DNA from: Treponema sp.
GTDB taxonomy: Bacteria; Spirochaetota; Spirochaetia; Treponematales; Breznakiellaceae
Reading direction: 5' to 3'
Assembly (NCBI GenBank): GCA_009781915.1
Contig: WQUW01000002.1
Coordinates: forward strand, 1-54,971
DNA length: 54,971 nucleotides
Made by a program: the position numbers and the translations under genes. Position 1 is the first letter of the stretch. Each line of letters opens with the position of its first letter. The notes beneath the pieces are model-generated. The model searched no databases and had not been told where the DNA came from. It saw nothing but the letters and a program-made list of their open reading frames with translations. Shown one piece after another: positions 40,177-50,574 of the stretch.

Positions 40177-42096
40177 ATGGCGCAACGTCAGTTTCAAACA
40201 GAGGTAAGCCAACTTCTTCACCTCATTATCCATTCCCTTTACTCTAACCGGGAGATATTTCTGCGTGAGCTGGTTTCAAACGCTTCCGATGCCCTGGATA
40301 AGCTTAAATACCTTACCGTGGCGGACGAGGCCTACAAATCTATTAGTTTTGATCCCAGAATTGATATTTCCTTCGACAAGGAAGCCAAGACTTTTACCAT
40401 ATCCGACAACGGGATTGGCATGAACGAGCGGGATTTGGAGGAGTCCCTGGGAACCATTGCCCGGTCGGGAACAAAGGCGTTTCTGGAGCAGCTTTCGGCG
40501 GACGCGAAAAAGGATTCTAACCTTATAGGCCAGTTCGGGGTGGGCTTTTATTCGGCATTTATGGTTGCGGAAAAAATCGAGGTTGTAACCCGCAAGGCCG
40601 CCGGGGAAGCCGCGTGGAAATGGCACAGCGATGGCAGGGACGGCTATGACATCGAAAGCGCCAGCCGGGACAGCCAAGGCACTACGGTAATCCTTCATTT
40701 AAGCGAAGAAGGGCTTGAATACGCCAACCGCTGGTCGGTCGAAGACATCATTAAGCGGTATTCCAACCATGTGGCTTTCCCCATCTACCTTACCTACGAC
40801 GAAAAAGAATGGGACGACAAGGGCAAGGAAAAAGGCAGTAAAACCAAGACCGACCGGATCAATTCCGGCACGGCCTTGTGGCGCAGGGCCAAGGCGGAAC
40901 TGAAAGACGAGGACTACAAAGAGTTCTACAAGCAAATCGGCCACGATTCGGACGACCCCCTTTTCTACGTCCACACCAGGGCCGAGGGGACGCTGGAATA
41001 TTCGACCCTGTTTTACGTGCCGCAAAAGGCCCCTTTCGATATGTTTCAGGTCAATTACAAGCCTGGCGTAAAGCTTTACGTAAAGCGGGTGTTCATAACC
41101 GATGACGAAAAGGAACTTATGCCAACGTGGCTGCGTTTTGTCCGGGGCGTTATCGACTCCGAAGACCTTCCGCTTAACGTAAGCCGGGAAATCCTTCAGC
41201 AGAACAAAATACTCGCCAATATCAAAAGCGCCTCGGTCAAAAAGCTCCTTTCGGAGTTCAAGGCGCTGGCAGATAAGGCCGCCGTGGGAGACGAGGAGGC
41301 CAAAGCGAAGTGGGAGACCTTTGTAAGCCAGTATAACCGCCCCCTGAAAGAAGGGCTTTATCAGGATTTTGCCAACCGGGAGGCCATTCAGGAACTGGTC
41401 AGGTTTAAGAGTTCTACTGTGGAGGGCTGGACGAGCTTTGCCGGATATGTTTCCCGGATGAAAAGCGATCAGAAACACATTTACTATATAACCGGGGGGG
41501 ATGAGAAAACGCTTAAATCGTCGCCGCTTTTGGAGGCGTACCGGGCCAAGGAAATCGAAGTCCTTGTCATGGACGAGGAGATCGATGACATTGTAATTCC
41601 TTCCCTGCACAGTTACCGGCAGGAAAAGCCCGGCGAAGACGGCAAAACCGAAAGCCAGTCATGGGACTTGAAGGCCGTAAACCGCTCCGGCGCGGACGAG
41701 GAGCTGGGCGAAAAGAAGGACAAAGAGGCGGAAAAGGAACTAAAGCCCGTAATCGAAAAGATTAAAAAGGCCCTTGGCGACCGTGTAAAGGACGTAAAGC
41801 TTTCCCGCCGCCTTCACGATTCCCCTTCCTGCATTGTGGCGGACGAAAACGATCCCACAATTCAGATGGCCCAGATGCTCAAAGCAATGGGCCAGATCGA
41901 AATGCCGGACGCCAAACCGATTCTGGAGGTAAACGGCGAACATCCAATCCTTGCGGCCCTTAAAGAAACCGAGGACGAACAGCGCATTGCGGACATTTCC
42001 GGCGTGCTTTTGGATCAGGCGCTATTGGTGGAGGGCGTAAAGATTAAAGACCCGGCGGATTTTGTCAAACGGCTAAACCGGCTATTGGCAAAGTAG
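40177..42096 (+). CDS. htpG: chaperone protein HtpG (Hsp90)
   Basis: A 639-residue Hsp90 homologue that binds and remodels client proteins in the cytoplasm with ATP. The N-terminal GHKL ATP site is clear: REIFLRELVSNASDALDKL, DNGIGM and GQFGVGFYSAFMVA. The middle domain has the catalytic-loop Arg region PLNVSREILQQNK, and a C-terminal dimerisation domain follows. The length is normal. AAGGAG lies upstream of the ATG; an in-frame GTG precedes it by one codon. Confidence 0.96.
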   Translation: MAQRQFQTEVSQLLHLIIHSLYSNREIFLRELVSNASDALDKLKYLTVADEAYKSISFDPRIDISFDKEAKTFTISDNGIGMNERDLEESLGTIARSGTKAFLEQLSADAKKDSNLIGQFGVGFYSAFMVAEKIEVVTRKAAGEAAWKWHSDGRDGYDIESASRDSQGTTVILHLSEEGLEYANRWSVEDIIKRYSNHVAFPIYLTYDEKEWDDKGKEKGSKTKTDRINSGTALWRRAKAELKDEDYKEFYKQIGHDSDDPLFYVHTRAEGTLEYSTLFYVPQKAPFDMFQVNYKPGVKLYVKRVFITDDEKELMPTWLRFVRGVIDSEDLPLNVSREILQQNKILANIKSASVKKLLSEFKALADKAAVGDEEAKAKWETFVSQYNRPLKEGLYQDFANREAIQELVRFKSSTVEGWTSFAGYVSRMKSDQKHIYYITGGDEKTLKSSPLLEAYRAKEIEVLVMDEEIDDIVIPSLHSYRQEKPGEDGKTESQSWDLKAVNRSGADEELGEKKDKEAEKELKPVIEKIKKALGDRVKDVKLSRRLHDSPSCIVADENDPTIQMAQMLKAMGQIEMPDAKPILEVNGEHPILAALKETEDEQRIADISGVLLDQALLVEGVKIKDPADFVKRLNRLLAK

Positions 42097-42135
42097 CGGG
42101 GTCTATTTCCGTTATGCTTTCCACGTTTTAATGCT

Positions 42136-42864
42136 GTGGCAGCCGCTGGTTTTATTCCGGTAAGCGATTTTTCCCTTCCCCATATCCTTGTGGAAGAAAA
42201 GCATTTTCTGGTCGTTTACAAACCCCCCAGAATGCATTCGGCCCCCCAGCCCCGCTCTGCCCAAGCGCAGACCCTTTTTGACGTTTGCGCTTTGCAATTT
42301 CCGGAAATAGCGGACGTGCCCGGCAGAAGCGCGGGGGAAGGCGGGCTGCTCCACAGGCTCGACTACGAAACGCAAGGGCTGTTGCTGATTGCCCGGACAA
42401 AGACAGCGATGCAATCTTTTCTGGAACAGCAGAAAGAAGGCACGTTCCGGAAAGAATACAGCGCTCTTGCCGCAAAAAGCGAAACAGCGCTTGGGGGCTT
42501 TCCCCCAATGGCCCCGCACCCCGGCCAGAACATCATCCAAAGCGCTTTCAGGCCCTACGGCCCGGGACGAAAAGCGGTTCGCCCCACAACTGGCGAACAG
42601 TACCGTACGGAAATTCTTGAAACCCATTCCCTCGCCAGCGGCCTAACGGCATTTCGCCTTGGGATAGTCCGGGGATTCCGCCACCAGATACGCAGCCACC
42701 TTGCATGGCTGCGTATGCCCATCCTTAACGACAGCCTGTACGGCGGCAGGCCCTTTGGCGGCGGGTTTCTTGGCCTTAGGGCTTTCTCTCTTTCGTTTAC
42801 CGATCCGGCTTCGGCGAAGGAGCGGACTTTTTCGATCCCGCAGATTGAGCCCGGCGACGTGTAG
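42136..42864 (+). CDS. RluA-family RNA pseudouridine synthase
   Basis: A 242-residue pseudouridine synthase. The catalytic Asp lies in HRLDYETQGLLLIA (motif HRLDxxTxGLLL), with YKPPRMHS upstream and GIVRGFRHQIRSHLA downstream. There is no S4 domain. The target (rRNA or tRNA) cannot be told from the sequence. The start used is GTG at 42136; no strong ribosome binding site is seen, and it lies 39 bp after htpG. Confidence 0.85.
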   Translation: MAAAGFIPVSDFSLPHILVEEKHFLVVYKPPRMHSAPQPRSAQAQTLFDVCALQFPEIADVPGRSAGEGGLLHRLDYETQGLLLIARTKTAMQSFLEQQKEGTFRKEYSALAAKSETALGGFPPMAPHPGQNIIQSAFRPYGPGRKAVRPTTGEQYRTEILETHSLASGLTAFRLGIVRGFRHQIRSHLAWLRMPILNDSLYGGRPFGGGFLGLRAFSLSFTDPASAKERTFSIPQIEPGDV

Positions 42865-42939
42865 CCGCCGCTGTGCATTCCGCTAGAGGTTCATCCCCGG
42901 CTTTACAGTTTTCCGTATCCCCGGTACATTGGTAGCACC

Positions 42940-43935
42940 ATGAAGAAAGTTTCTTTAACCGGAATTAAACCCACCGGAGACCTTCACATCGGCAACTATT
43001 TTGGCGCGATAAAGCCTGCGCTGGAACTTGCCAAAGAGTACGACGCCCGGTATTTTATCGCCGACTACCACGGCCTTAATGTAATGAAGAACCCTGTAGA
43101 GCTCAACACCAGCATAAGAAAGGTGGCGGCAGGGTGGCTTGCTTCGGGCCTTGACCCACAGAGCGTAATTTTTTACCGCCAGAGTTCCATCCCTGAAGTG
43201 TTTGAACTTACCACAATGCTTATGGCCTTTACGTCCAAGGGCCTTATGAACCGGGCCCACGCCTACAAAGCCGCCGTGCAGGAAAACAACGAAAAAGGGG
43301 ACGACCCCGATGCCGGAGTCAACATGGGGCTTTTTACGTACCCGGTGCTTATGGCCGCCGACATTATCCTTTTTGATTCGGATGTAGTGCCCGTGGGCAA
43401 AGACCAAGTACAGCATATCGAGATGGCTCAGGACATAGCCCAGTCGGTAAACGCCAACTACGGCAAGGAGCTGCTTAAAGCGCCGCAGGCGGCGGTGCGG
43501 GAGACAGTGGCGGTGGTTCCCGGCCTTGACGGACGCAAAATGAGCAAGAGTTACAACAACGTTATCCCGCTTTTCGCTCCGGAAAAAGACCTGCGTAAAA
43601 CCATCATGCGGATAGTAACCAATTCCCAAGCTGTGGAAGAACCCAAAGACCCGGATTCAAGCCAAATCTTTCTGTTGTACAAACTTTTCGCTTCCCATGA
43701 TGAACAGGCGGCGCTGGCCGGGCGTTACCGTGCCGGGGGCATGGGCTGGGGCGAGGCCAAGGAAGAGCTTTTTAGGGTGATAAACCGGGAACTTACCCCC
43801 GTGCGGGAACAGTACGATGCCATAATGGCCGACATTCCGGCGCTGGACAGAATTCTTGAGCGGGGCGCGGAAAAGGCCCGGCACATAGCGGCCGCCACGA
43901 TTAAGCGTTTTAGGAAAGCGGCGGGGATAGATTGA
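42940..43935 (+). CDS. trpS: tryptophanyl-tRNA synthetase
   Basis: A 331-residue class I synthetase that charges tRNA-Trp. TGIKPTGDLHIGNYFGAIKP holds the HIGN signature, and GRKMSKSYNN is the KMSKS loop. Normal length. It ends 16 bp before the convergent BASS transporter gene. Confidence 0.96.
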   Translation: MKKVSLTGIKPTGDLHIGNYFGAIKPALELAKEYDARYFIADYHGLNVMKNPVELNTSIRKVAAGWLASGLDPQSVIFYRQSSIPEVFELTTMLMAFTSKGLMNRAHAYKAAVQENNEKGDDPDAGVNMGLFTYPVLMAADIILFDSDVVPVGKDQVQHIEMAQDIAQSVNANYGKELLKAPQAAVRETVAVVPGLDGRKMSKSYNNVIPLFAPEKDLRKTIMRIVTNSQAVEEPKDPDSSQIFLLYKLFASHDEQAALAGRYRAGGMGWGEAKEELFRVINRELTPVREQYDAIMADIPALDRILERGAEKARHIAAATIKRFRKAAGID

Positions 43936-43951
43936 AAATTCCCCTGAAAGA

Positions 43952-44947
43952 TTAGCCTCGCGGCGTTTCCGGCTTTGCCTGTTCGCCGCCGCCTGTTTTA
44001 CCGAAAAAGATGCGCCCCATGATGGCGGCGGTGTTCTGCTGAAGTATAATGCCCATTACCGCGGGCAGCGCCGCCGCTTGGGGAAAGTATTGTATCGCCA
44101 GCGTCATGGCGGCGACGCTGTTTCTCAGGCCCGATGCGAACAAAAAGGAAACTTGTTTTTCCCTGTTGAATTTGCCCGCAAACGCAACAAGCCGGGCGCA
44201 GGTAAAGCTTAACGCAATAAAGCCAATGCAGACGGCGATAACAATCCACAGCCGGGGATTGTCCAGCCGTATCTGCGGCGCTACAGCCGCGGTATTGGCG
44301 GCGAGTACGAAAATCACGAATATCTTGGAAAGCGGAGTAAGATAGGGAGAAATCAACGCCGGAATTTTCCCCCGGCTTGACTCGTTAAGGCTCACGCCCG
44401 CGATTGTGGGAATTACTATCATTAAAACCAGAGAAATAGTCATGGATACCATGTCCAAATCCATGCCGGTTCCCACAAAAAACCGTATCGTGCCCGGCAC
44501 AACCAGCGGGGAAAGGATCGTGTCCAGCAGTATCAGGGTAAGCGCCAGCGCGGGATCGCCTTTGAAAATCGAAACCCAAATGAAAGCTGTTACTGCCGCA
44601 GGCACTGAATAAAGAAGCACGTAGCCGGTAACAACATCAGGATCATCTCTGAAAATCAGCCTGCTTAAAGTGAATACCACAAAGGGCATAAAAAGGCGGG
44701 CCATGAAAAAGAAAAGAAGAATGGGGACGGGCGAGGATACGGTTCTGCCCAGCTCCCTGACACGGAGTTTCAGCGCCCCAACCAAGGTTACAGTTCCAAA
44801 AAACCAAGGGACAAGGGGCCGCAGGTTGATAAAAACCCAAGGCAGCGCGACGCCCAGAACAACCCCCAGAGAAACAAGCAGGGGGAACATCCGTTCAAGA
44901 AATCCGTTTACACGGTTTGCTGTTTCGGGGTTTAGCTTTACAGGCAT
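43952..44947 (-). CDS. bile acid:sodium symporter (BASS) family transporter
   Basis: A 331-residue membrane protein with about ten helices (for example LVSLGVVLGVALPWVFINL; VLLYSVPAAVTAFIWVSIF; LLDTILSPLVVPGTI). The conserved crossed-helix regions ALALTLILLDTILSPL and GLRNSVAAMTLAIQYFP fit the BASS fold. Members carry bile acids, pantoate, arsenite (ACR3) or other anions with Na+; the substrate here is unknown. The promoter is close to the start (11 nt between -10 and ATG), with no ribosome binding site. Confidence 0.85.
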   Translation of the reverse strand: MPVKLNPETANRVNGFLERMFPLLVSLGVVLGVALPWVFINLRPLVPWFFGTVTLVGALKLRVRELGRTVSSPVPILLFFFMARLFMPFVVFTLSRLIFRDDPDVVTGYVLLYSVPAAVTAFIWVSIFKGDPALALTLILLDTILSPLVVPGTIRFFVGTGMDLDMVSMTISLVLMIVIPTIAGVSLNESSRGKIPALISPYLTPLSKIFVIFVLAANTAAVAPQIRLDNPRLWIVIAVCIGFIALSFTCARLVAFAGKFNREKQVSFLFASGLRNSVAAMTLAIQYFPQAAALPAVMGIILQQNTAAIMGRIFFGKTGGGEQAKPETPRG

Positions 44948-44958
44948 ATTCGTAATGT

Positions 44959-44987
44959 AGAATAGCCTGTAAACGTGAAAGTTTCAA
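44959..44987 (-). promoter_or_regulatory. promoter of the BASS transporter gene
   Basis: Minus strand: -35 TTGAAA (44982-44987), 17-nt spacer, -10 TATTCT (44959-44964), 11 nt before the ATG. The rest of 44948-45205 has no gene and no strong plus-strand promoter that I can name. Confidence 0.6.
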
Positions 44988-45205
44988 TGTCGGCAGGCGG
45001 CGCTTCTATGCCGTGAAAACCGCCGTAACGCGAACTACATCGTAAAATACTGCAATCTTTCCCCAAAAAACACCCGAAACATGGAAGACACGCCCTTGTA
45101 ATACGATAATATTGCGAAAAAACGGCGATAATCTACTACAATTAAAGTAGAGCGTGGCGTGCGTACTGCCGGTGCGGTTATTGCGGAACAGAGAAGGAAA
45201 CATTA

Positions 45206-47800
45206 TTGCAGGAAAGCTTTTTTCACGGGTATACTCCGGCCGCATCCGTAAGTCAGGTTTGCCTGGAACGCCCGCGGATTAACCGCCTATTGGAAAGGGC
45301 CGTGCGAAAACCCATCGTCAGTGTTGTGGCTGGCGCGGGGTACGGCAAGACTCAGGGAGTGTACGCCTTCGCCAAAAAAATTAATGTCCGCACCGCGTGG
45401 ATACAGATTTCGCAGCGGGACAATCTGGAAGGCCGCTTTTGGGAAAACTTCACATCCGCCATATCAATCGTCAGCAGGGAGGCTGCCGAAAAACTGCGGC
45501 AAATTGAATTTCCCGCTACGGAACAGCAGTTTCAGCGGCTTTTTGAGATTTCCCGCCAGGATGCCATTCCCAACGAAAAATACCTTTTTGTGTATGACGA
45601 CATACACCTCATTACCAGTACAACCGTGCTAGGCTTTCTGGAGCGGTGTTTGAGCGCGCTATTCCCTAACATCACTTCAGTGCTTATCTCCAGAACAGAG
45701 CCGTCCCTTAGGATGGAAAAACTTGAGGCTAAAAAACTCATCGCCCGGATCACCGGAGAGGATTTGCGCTTCAGCCGGGATGAGATGATTTCTTACTTCA
45801 GGCTCCGGAATGTCAGCCCCGGCCCTAGGCTGGCATCCGCCATTTACCACGACACCGAAGGCTGGGCCTTTGCCATACATCTTGCCGCCCTGTCGCTCAG
45901 GAACGCGCCGCTCAGGAATGCGTCCGCCGGGAACCTTCAAAGCTGGATGCCCCATGTCCCGCAGCTTCTAAGGGCCGGCGCTTCCAGACTGATCGAAAGC
46001 GAAGTCATGGCATCCGTTTCGCCTGAGTTAAGGCGGCTTTTGATCAAGCTGTCCCTTGTCGAAAATTTCGATCCTGATCTTGTGCGGGAAATAGGCAAAG
46101 ACCCGCTTTTGATTAAACAGATGGAAGGCATAGATTCTTTTATCCGCTTTGACAGTTTCTTGAACTCTTACCGCATCCATCATTTTTTTCTGGACTACTT
46201 GCGGGAAAAACAGGATGAACTAACCGAAGAGGAAAAAAAAGATGTGTGGACAAAGACCGCGCTCTGGTGCGCCGCGAACAACAGGAAAATGGACGCCATT
46301 ATCAGCTACGACAAAGCAGGGGATTACGGCGGCATTGTTAGTATCTTTAACACGCTTCCCCTAATGCTGCCCACCGCGATGGCCCGGTTTATCTTTGATA
46401 TTCTTGAAAGAGCGCCGCCGGAGGTTTACCGGGACTACCCTGAAATTATCGTTATACGCAACCGCATCCTCAACAGCCTTGGGCGCTTCGAGCAAAACCG
46501 CACCGAGACGATTGAAATTATTCCCATGCTTCAAGCGATGCCAGACAGTCCCCGAAAGCATGGCATACTAAGGGCCTGTTACATAAATCTTGGCTTTATT
46601 GGCTTAATACAATCCATTCATACCAAGCAATACGATTTTACCGGATACTTTATGAACGCGGCCCTTGAATCAGAACACGCGGGGCACATCGTCAAAGCTC
46701 CAGTCAATGGAATAATTATGAGTTCATACGCATGCAGAGTTGCCGCCCCCGCAACAGTGGAAGATATGGAAACATACATTGAAATGATAGGCAGAATCGT
46801 CCCCTATTCCACTCTGGCTATGGGGGGATGTCAGGCGGGAATGTACGAGCTTTGCCGGGGGGAATTTGAATTTTACCGTGGGGACATTCAAAAAGCGGAA
46901 ACACAGCTTGCGCAGAGCCTTGCCAAGTCACGCAAAGCACAGCAGTACGAAATTGCGAACAGGGCGCTGTTTTACCTTCTGCGCATCAATGTATTCCGGG
47001 CAGACGCCAAAGAATTTGAACATATCTTCGAACAGCTCCGTGCCGAACTGGAAGAACCGCTTTTTCTGAACCGGCATTTTTACCATGACATTGTTACCGG
47101 CTGGTATTATATTCAGACAGGCCAAAAAGAAAAAATTGCCCCTTGGCTGAAAAGCGGCTACGAAAAAAGCGAACTTAATTCAATGGTTCAGGGGCTGGAA
47201 AGGCTGGTTAAGGCGAAATATTATTTGTCCAAGAAACAGTACCCTGCCGCTCTTGCTGTCATGGAAAACCGGGGAGATGTGGAACCCATTGTTATGGGCG
47301 ACATCGAAATGAAAGCTCTTGAAGCAGTCTGCCGCTACGGCTTACAGGACAGGGAGGGCGCTTTTAAAGCTCTTTATCAGGCGCACCAGCTTGCGGCTCC
47401 CTCAGGGCTTTTCATACCCTTTGCCGAACTGGGCAAGGACATGAGGGCGCTTGCGGAAACAGCCATAAAGGACATTTCTTCCGGCGGCACTGCGGCGGGG
47501 CTTTGTCCGCAGTGGCTTGAGGAAATCCGCCGGAAGGCCGCCGTTTACGCGAAAAAGCTGTACCGCCAAAGCGAGCGCGCCTGCCAGCGAAGCGGACGCC
47601 GCAAAGGTTCGCCCCTTTCTCCGCGGGAAATGAACGTCCTTTCAGGTCTTTCTCAGGGCCTTACCATGGAAGAAATTGCCGGGGCAGCCTCCATTTCGCC
47701 TAACACTGTTAAAAGCGCCGTTAAAAGCGTTTACAGTAAGCTCGGCGCGCTTAACAAAGCAGACGCGATACGGGCGGCGGCGGAAAAAGGCATTTTGTAG
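45206..47800 (+). CDS. MalT-like LuxR-family regulator 1 (STAND ATPase)
   Basis: An 864-residue transcription factor. The N-terminus has the Walker A motif AGAGYGKT and a Walker B region YLFVYDDIHLI, a STAND ATPase unit; the middle is a helical-repeat sensor; the last ~60 residues are a LuxR helix-turn-helix (LSPREMNVLSGLSQGLTMEE; SPNTVKSAVKSVYSKLGALN). MalT-like proteins bind a ligand and ATP, assemble and activate genes. The TTG start (MQESFFHG) has AAGGA upstream. Its paralogue follows after 11 bp. The ligand is unknown. Confidence 0.88.
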   Translation: MQESFFHGYTPAASVSQVCLERPRINRLLERAVRKPIVSVVAGAGYGKTQGVYAFAKKINVRTAWIQISQRDNLEGRFWENFTSAISIVSREAAEKLRQIEFPATEQQFQRLFEISRQDAIPNEKYLFVYDDIHLITSTTVLGFLERCLSALFPNITSVLISRTEPSLRMEKLEAKKLIARITGEDLRFSRDEMISYFRLRNVSPGPRLASAIYHDTEGWAFAIHLAALSLRNAPLRNASAGNLQSWMPHVPQLLRAGASRLIESEVMASVSPELRRLLIKLSLVENFDPDLVREIGKDPLLIKQMEGIDSFIRFDSFLNSYRIHHFFLDYLREKQDELTEEEKKDVWTKTALWCAANNRKMDAIISYDKAGDYGGIVSIFNTLPLMLPTAMARFIFDILERAPPEVYRDYPEIIVIRNRILNSLGRFEQNRTETIEIIPMLQAMPDSPRKHGILRACYINLGFIGLIQSIHTKQYDFTGYFMNAALESEHAGHIVKAPVNGIIMSSYACRVAAPATVEDMETYIEMIGRIVPYSTLAMGGCQAGMYELCRGEFEFYRGDIQKAETQLAQSLAKSRKAQQYEIANRALFYLLRINVFRADAKEFEHIFEQLRAELEEPLFLNRHFYHDIVTGWYYIQTGQKEKIAPWLKSGYEKSELNSMVQGLERLVKAKYYLSKKQYPAALAVMENRGDVEPIVMGDIEMKALEAVCRYGLQDREGAFKALYQAHQLAAPSGLFIPFAELGKDMRALAETAIKDISSGGTAAGLCPQWLEEIRRKAAVYAKKLYRQSERACQRSGRRKGSPLSPREMNVLSGLSQGLTMEEIAGAASISPNTVKSAVKSVYSKLGALNKADAIRAAAEKGIL

Positions 47801-47811
47801 CGGGGCATTGC

Positions 47812-50427
47812 ATGGCTAGATTTTTATTGACAGGCGGCCTTTCCCTTTCAGATGAACCGTTTGTACTGGAAAGAAAGCGTATCCATTGCCTGCTGGAAAA
47901 GGCCGCCGGAAATTCCGTGGTGCTTGTTACCGCGGGAGCAGGTTATGGCAAGACCCGCGCCGTAGATTCCTTTTTGCGCTGGAAACATAAAACGGCTGTT
48001 TGGTTATCCCTTACAGAGCGGGATAACGATCCCCTGTATTTCTGGGAAAGCGTTACCAAAACCGTAACCCTTCATGACTGCCGCGCCGGAAAAGGTTTGG
48101 AAGAAATAGGGTTTCCCGAATCGCCCAGCCAGATATTCCGCTGCCTTTCGGTTCTGGCGGACACTGTCGCGCGCGGAAAGCGATTCGCAATCGTGGCGGA
48201 TAATTTTCACCTGATAAACGGGAAACCCATCCTCGATTTTGTCAACGGACTTTTGACATCTCCCTATCCCAAAGAAACAATGATCCTGATTTCCCGCATG
48301 GAGCCGGACATTAATGTTATGAGCCTTTTTTCAAAGGGGATTTTGTCCCGTGTTACCGTAGATGATTTGCGTTTTAACGAAGAAGAAATCGCCGCCTATT
48401 TCCGGCTTAGGAATATAAGCCTTACGCCGGATGACGTGAAAAACATCTTCGCCGATACCGAAGGCTGGGCGCTGGCGATACGCCTTATCGCGGAAGAAAT
48501 TAAAAACGGGAAACCATACAGCCGCTGCCTTCTGGCTGGCGGGAGCGTCAGGAGCATGATAGACACGCTATTCGCTTCTGTCCCGGTTTCGTATCAGCGT
48601 TTTCTTGTTACCGTTTCTTTTTTTGATCAATGGCCGGCGGAGGTTTTGTCGAAAATTCTTCCCCCGCCGGAAGAACAAATTATTTACCTGAATCACCTGA
48701 GCGCTCTTTACCATTACGATGTGTACTTGCACTGTTTTAGAATACATCCGCTTTTTCTGGAATATCTGCGGGAAAAGCAGGGGGAAGTTTCCCGGCAGGA
48801 AATAAAAAACGCCTGCTCCATTTACGCTCAGTGGTGCATGGAAAACCGTTTGCTGGCGGGCGCCGCGATCAGTTACGGAATGACCGGGGATTACAAGGGC
48901 CTTATGAACGCGATTTATTCCTCTCCCCGCATCATGTCAAGGCCGGCAGCCGCATCGTTCATGGAAATTCTTGAACGGGTTTTTTCCGATGACGGGCGCG
49001 ATGAAGATGATGAAAACTTTTTGTTTCTTCGCCATGTAACAAGAGCCGGACTCCTTTTTAACTTGGGGCGTTACAACGAGTCAAAGGCCGATCTTGAAAA
49101 GAGCATCCGTAAATTCGAGGATATGCCGCCGGGCCTTTTGCGTTTTTGGATACTGTCCGCCTGTTACAACACCCTTGGAACTCTCAGCCTTTTCACGTAT
49201 CGCATAACACGGGACATAAGCCCGGCGGTTGAATACTTTCAGCGTGGAAACTATTACCGCATGTGCAATCCATATGTTGTTTCCGGCCCCATGGCAAAGA
49301 CAAGTGTTGGTTCCTACGCGAATATATTGGGACACTCGCCCAGAGATGGGGAATTTGAACAGTACATTGACATTATTGCCCGCTGCATTCCCCACGCTTC
49401 ACATTCCATTGGCGGGTATCTTGGCGGCGCTGACAGCCTGTGCCGGGCGGAGCTTGAGTACTTTAAAGGGGAACTGAATGCCGCCGAGCAACACGCGAGG
49501 GAAGCTGTTTTTAAGGCCCGTGAAAAAAAGCAGTACGAGATTGAAAACAAGAGCCTTTTTTACCTTTTGCGAATATACCTTTGCTCCGGTGATGTTGACG
49601 CAGGCAGGGAAACATACGCGCAGATGGAAGCGCTGCTTGACCTGCCGGATTACATTAACCGCTATCTGATATACGACATTACATTAGGCTGGATATATGC
49701 CCACACCGGCATGACAGAACGAATCGCGCCTTGGCTAAAAAATGATTACGAGGAAAGCGACCTAAACTTACAGTATCAAAATTATGAAACAATGACAAAG
49801 GCAAAAAGTCTGCTCGCCGAGAAGCGTTATGCGCAAATGCTGAGTTTTACGGAGCGGAAAGAAGCGCGCGAGGGGCTGGGCTCTTACTACTTGGGGATGC
49901 TGGAACTAACAGTTTTGCGAATGGCCGCCCATAGCCGCATGGGCGATGAACAGGGCGCGTTGAAGATTTTGGAGGCGGCCTACGGAATGGCGCAGTACAA
50001 TTCCGGCGGCGGCGAAGCGGACTGCCCGGTAGTTTTTGATATGCCCTTTATTGAACTTGGCGAAGATATGCGGAATGTGGCAAACATGGCGCTTAACGCC
50101 GCCGCTACTGTAGGAACATCCGCCGTTCCCGTAACTTGGCTGGAGGCGATACGGGGCAAGGCTTCGGTTTACGCGAAAAAACTAAGCGCGGCGGCGGATC
50201 AATACCGGGGCGGGGGCGAAGAGGAAGAAGCCCCCTTTTTTACATCCAGAGAACTGGCGGTATTAAAGGGCATTTCCAGAGGGCTTACCAGAGAAAAAAT
50301 CGCCGCCGAATCATCCCTTTCGGTAAGTAGCGTTAAAAACATCATCAAGGCCGTTTATGGCAAACTGGGGGCCATTAACCGCGCTGATGCCATACGGATT
50401 GCCACCGCTCTGGGACTGCTGAAGTAA
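47812..50427 (+). CDS. MalT-like LuxR-family regulator 2 (STAND ATPase)
   Basis: An 871-residue paralogue of the previous gene with the same architecture: Walker A AGAGYGKT, Walker B FAIVADNFHLI, a helical-repeat middle, and a LuxR domain (FTSRELAVLKGISRGLTREK; SVSSVKNIIKAVYGKLGAIN). The pair looks like a tandem duplication with considerable divergence. ATG start, 11 bp after regulator 1, with no obvious ribosome binding site (GGGGCATTGC), so translation may be coupled. A hairpin follows the stop. Confidence 0.88.
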   Translation: MARFLLTGGLSLSDEPFVLERKRIHCLLEKAAGNSVVLVTAGAGYGKTRAVDSFLRWKHKTAVWLSLTERDNDPLYFWESVTKTVTLHDCRAGKGLEEIGFPESPSQIFRCLSVLADTVARGKRFAIVADNFHLINGKPILDFVNGLLTSPYPKETMILISRMEPDINVMSLFSKGILSRVTVDDLRFNEEEIAAYFRLRNISLTPDDVKNIFADTEGWALAIRLIAEEIKNGKPYSRCLLAGGSVRSMIDTLFASVPVSYQRFLVTVSFFDQWPAEVLSKILPPPEEQIIYLNHLSALYHYDVYLHCFRIHPLFLEYLREKQGEVSRQEIKNACSIYAQWCMENRLLAGAAISYGMTGDYKGLMNAIYSSPRIMSRPAAASFMEILERVFSDDGRDEDDENFLFLRHVTRAGLLFNLGRYNESKADLEKSIRKFEDMPPGLLRFWILSACYNTLGTLSLFTYRITRDISPAVEYFQRGNYYRMCNPYVVSGPMAKTSVGSYANILGHSPRDGEFEQYIDIIARCIPHASHSIGGYLGGADSLCRAELEYFKGELNAAEQHAREAVFKAREKKQYEIENKSLFYLLRIYLCSGDVDAGRETYAQMEALLDLPDYINRYLIYDITLGWIYAHTGMTERIAPWLKNDYEESDLNLQYQNYETMTKAKSLLAEKRYAQMLSFTERKEAREGLGSYYLGMLELTVLRMAAHSRMGDEQGALKILEAAYGMAQYNSGGGEADCPVVFDMPFIELGEDMRNVANMALNAAATVGTSAVPVTWLEAIRGKASVYAKKLSAAADQYRGGGEEEEAPFFTSRELAVLKGISRGLTREKIAAESSLSVSSVKNIIKAVYGKLGAINRADAIRIATALGLLK

Positions 50428-50432
50428 ACGAA

Positions 50433-50458
50433 GCCGCCGGAGGCATTTCTCCGGCGGC
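50433..50458 (+). terminator. hairpin after the MalT-like pair
   Basis: Perfect 10-bp stem GCCGCCGGAG / CTCCGGCGGC with a 6-nt loop, starting 5 bp after the stop. There is no T run. A possible terminator or mRNA-stabilising hairpin. The remaining 50459-50574 has no convincing gene; a 26-codon frame at 50474 may be chance. Confidence 0.5.
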
Positions 50459-50574
50459 ACAAAGGCGGTGTTATGACAACATTCTCCAAAATTCCATGCG
50501 CGGCCGCAAATAAATATCCGTTTGGGTGTAGTTCGTTCTCAATAACTTTATAGATTGTACATTGGAGAGAAAAA

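Noticed and set aside
50474-50554. 26-codon frame that might be a leader peptide of the PocR-AraC operon
   Set aside because: It has no run of regulatory codons, no terminator/antiterminator pair, and only a weak ribosome binding site.
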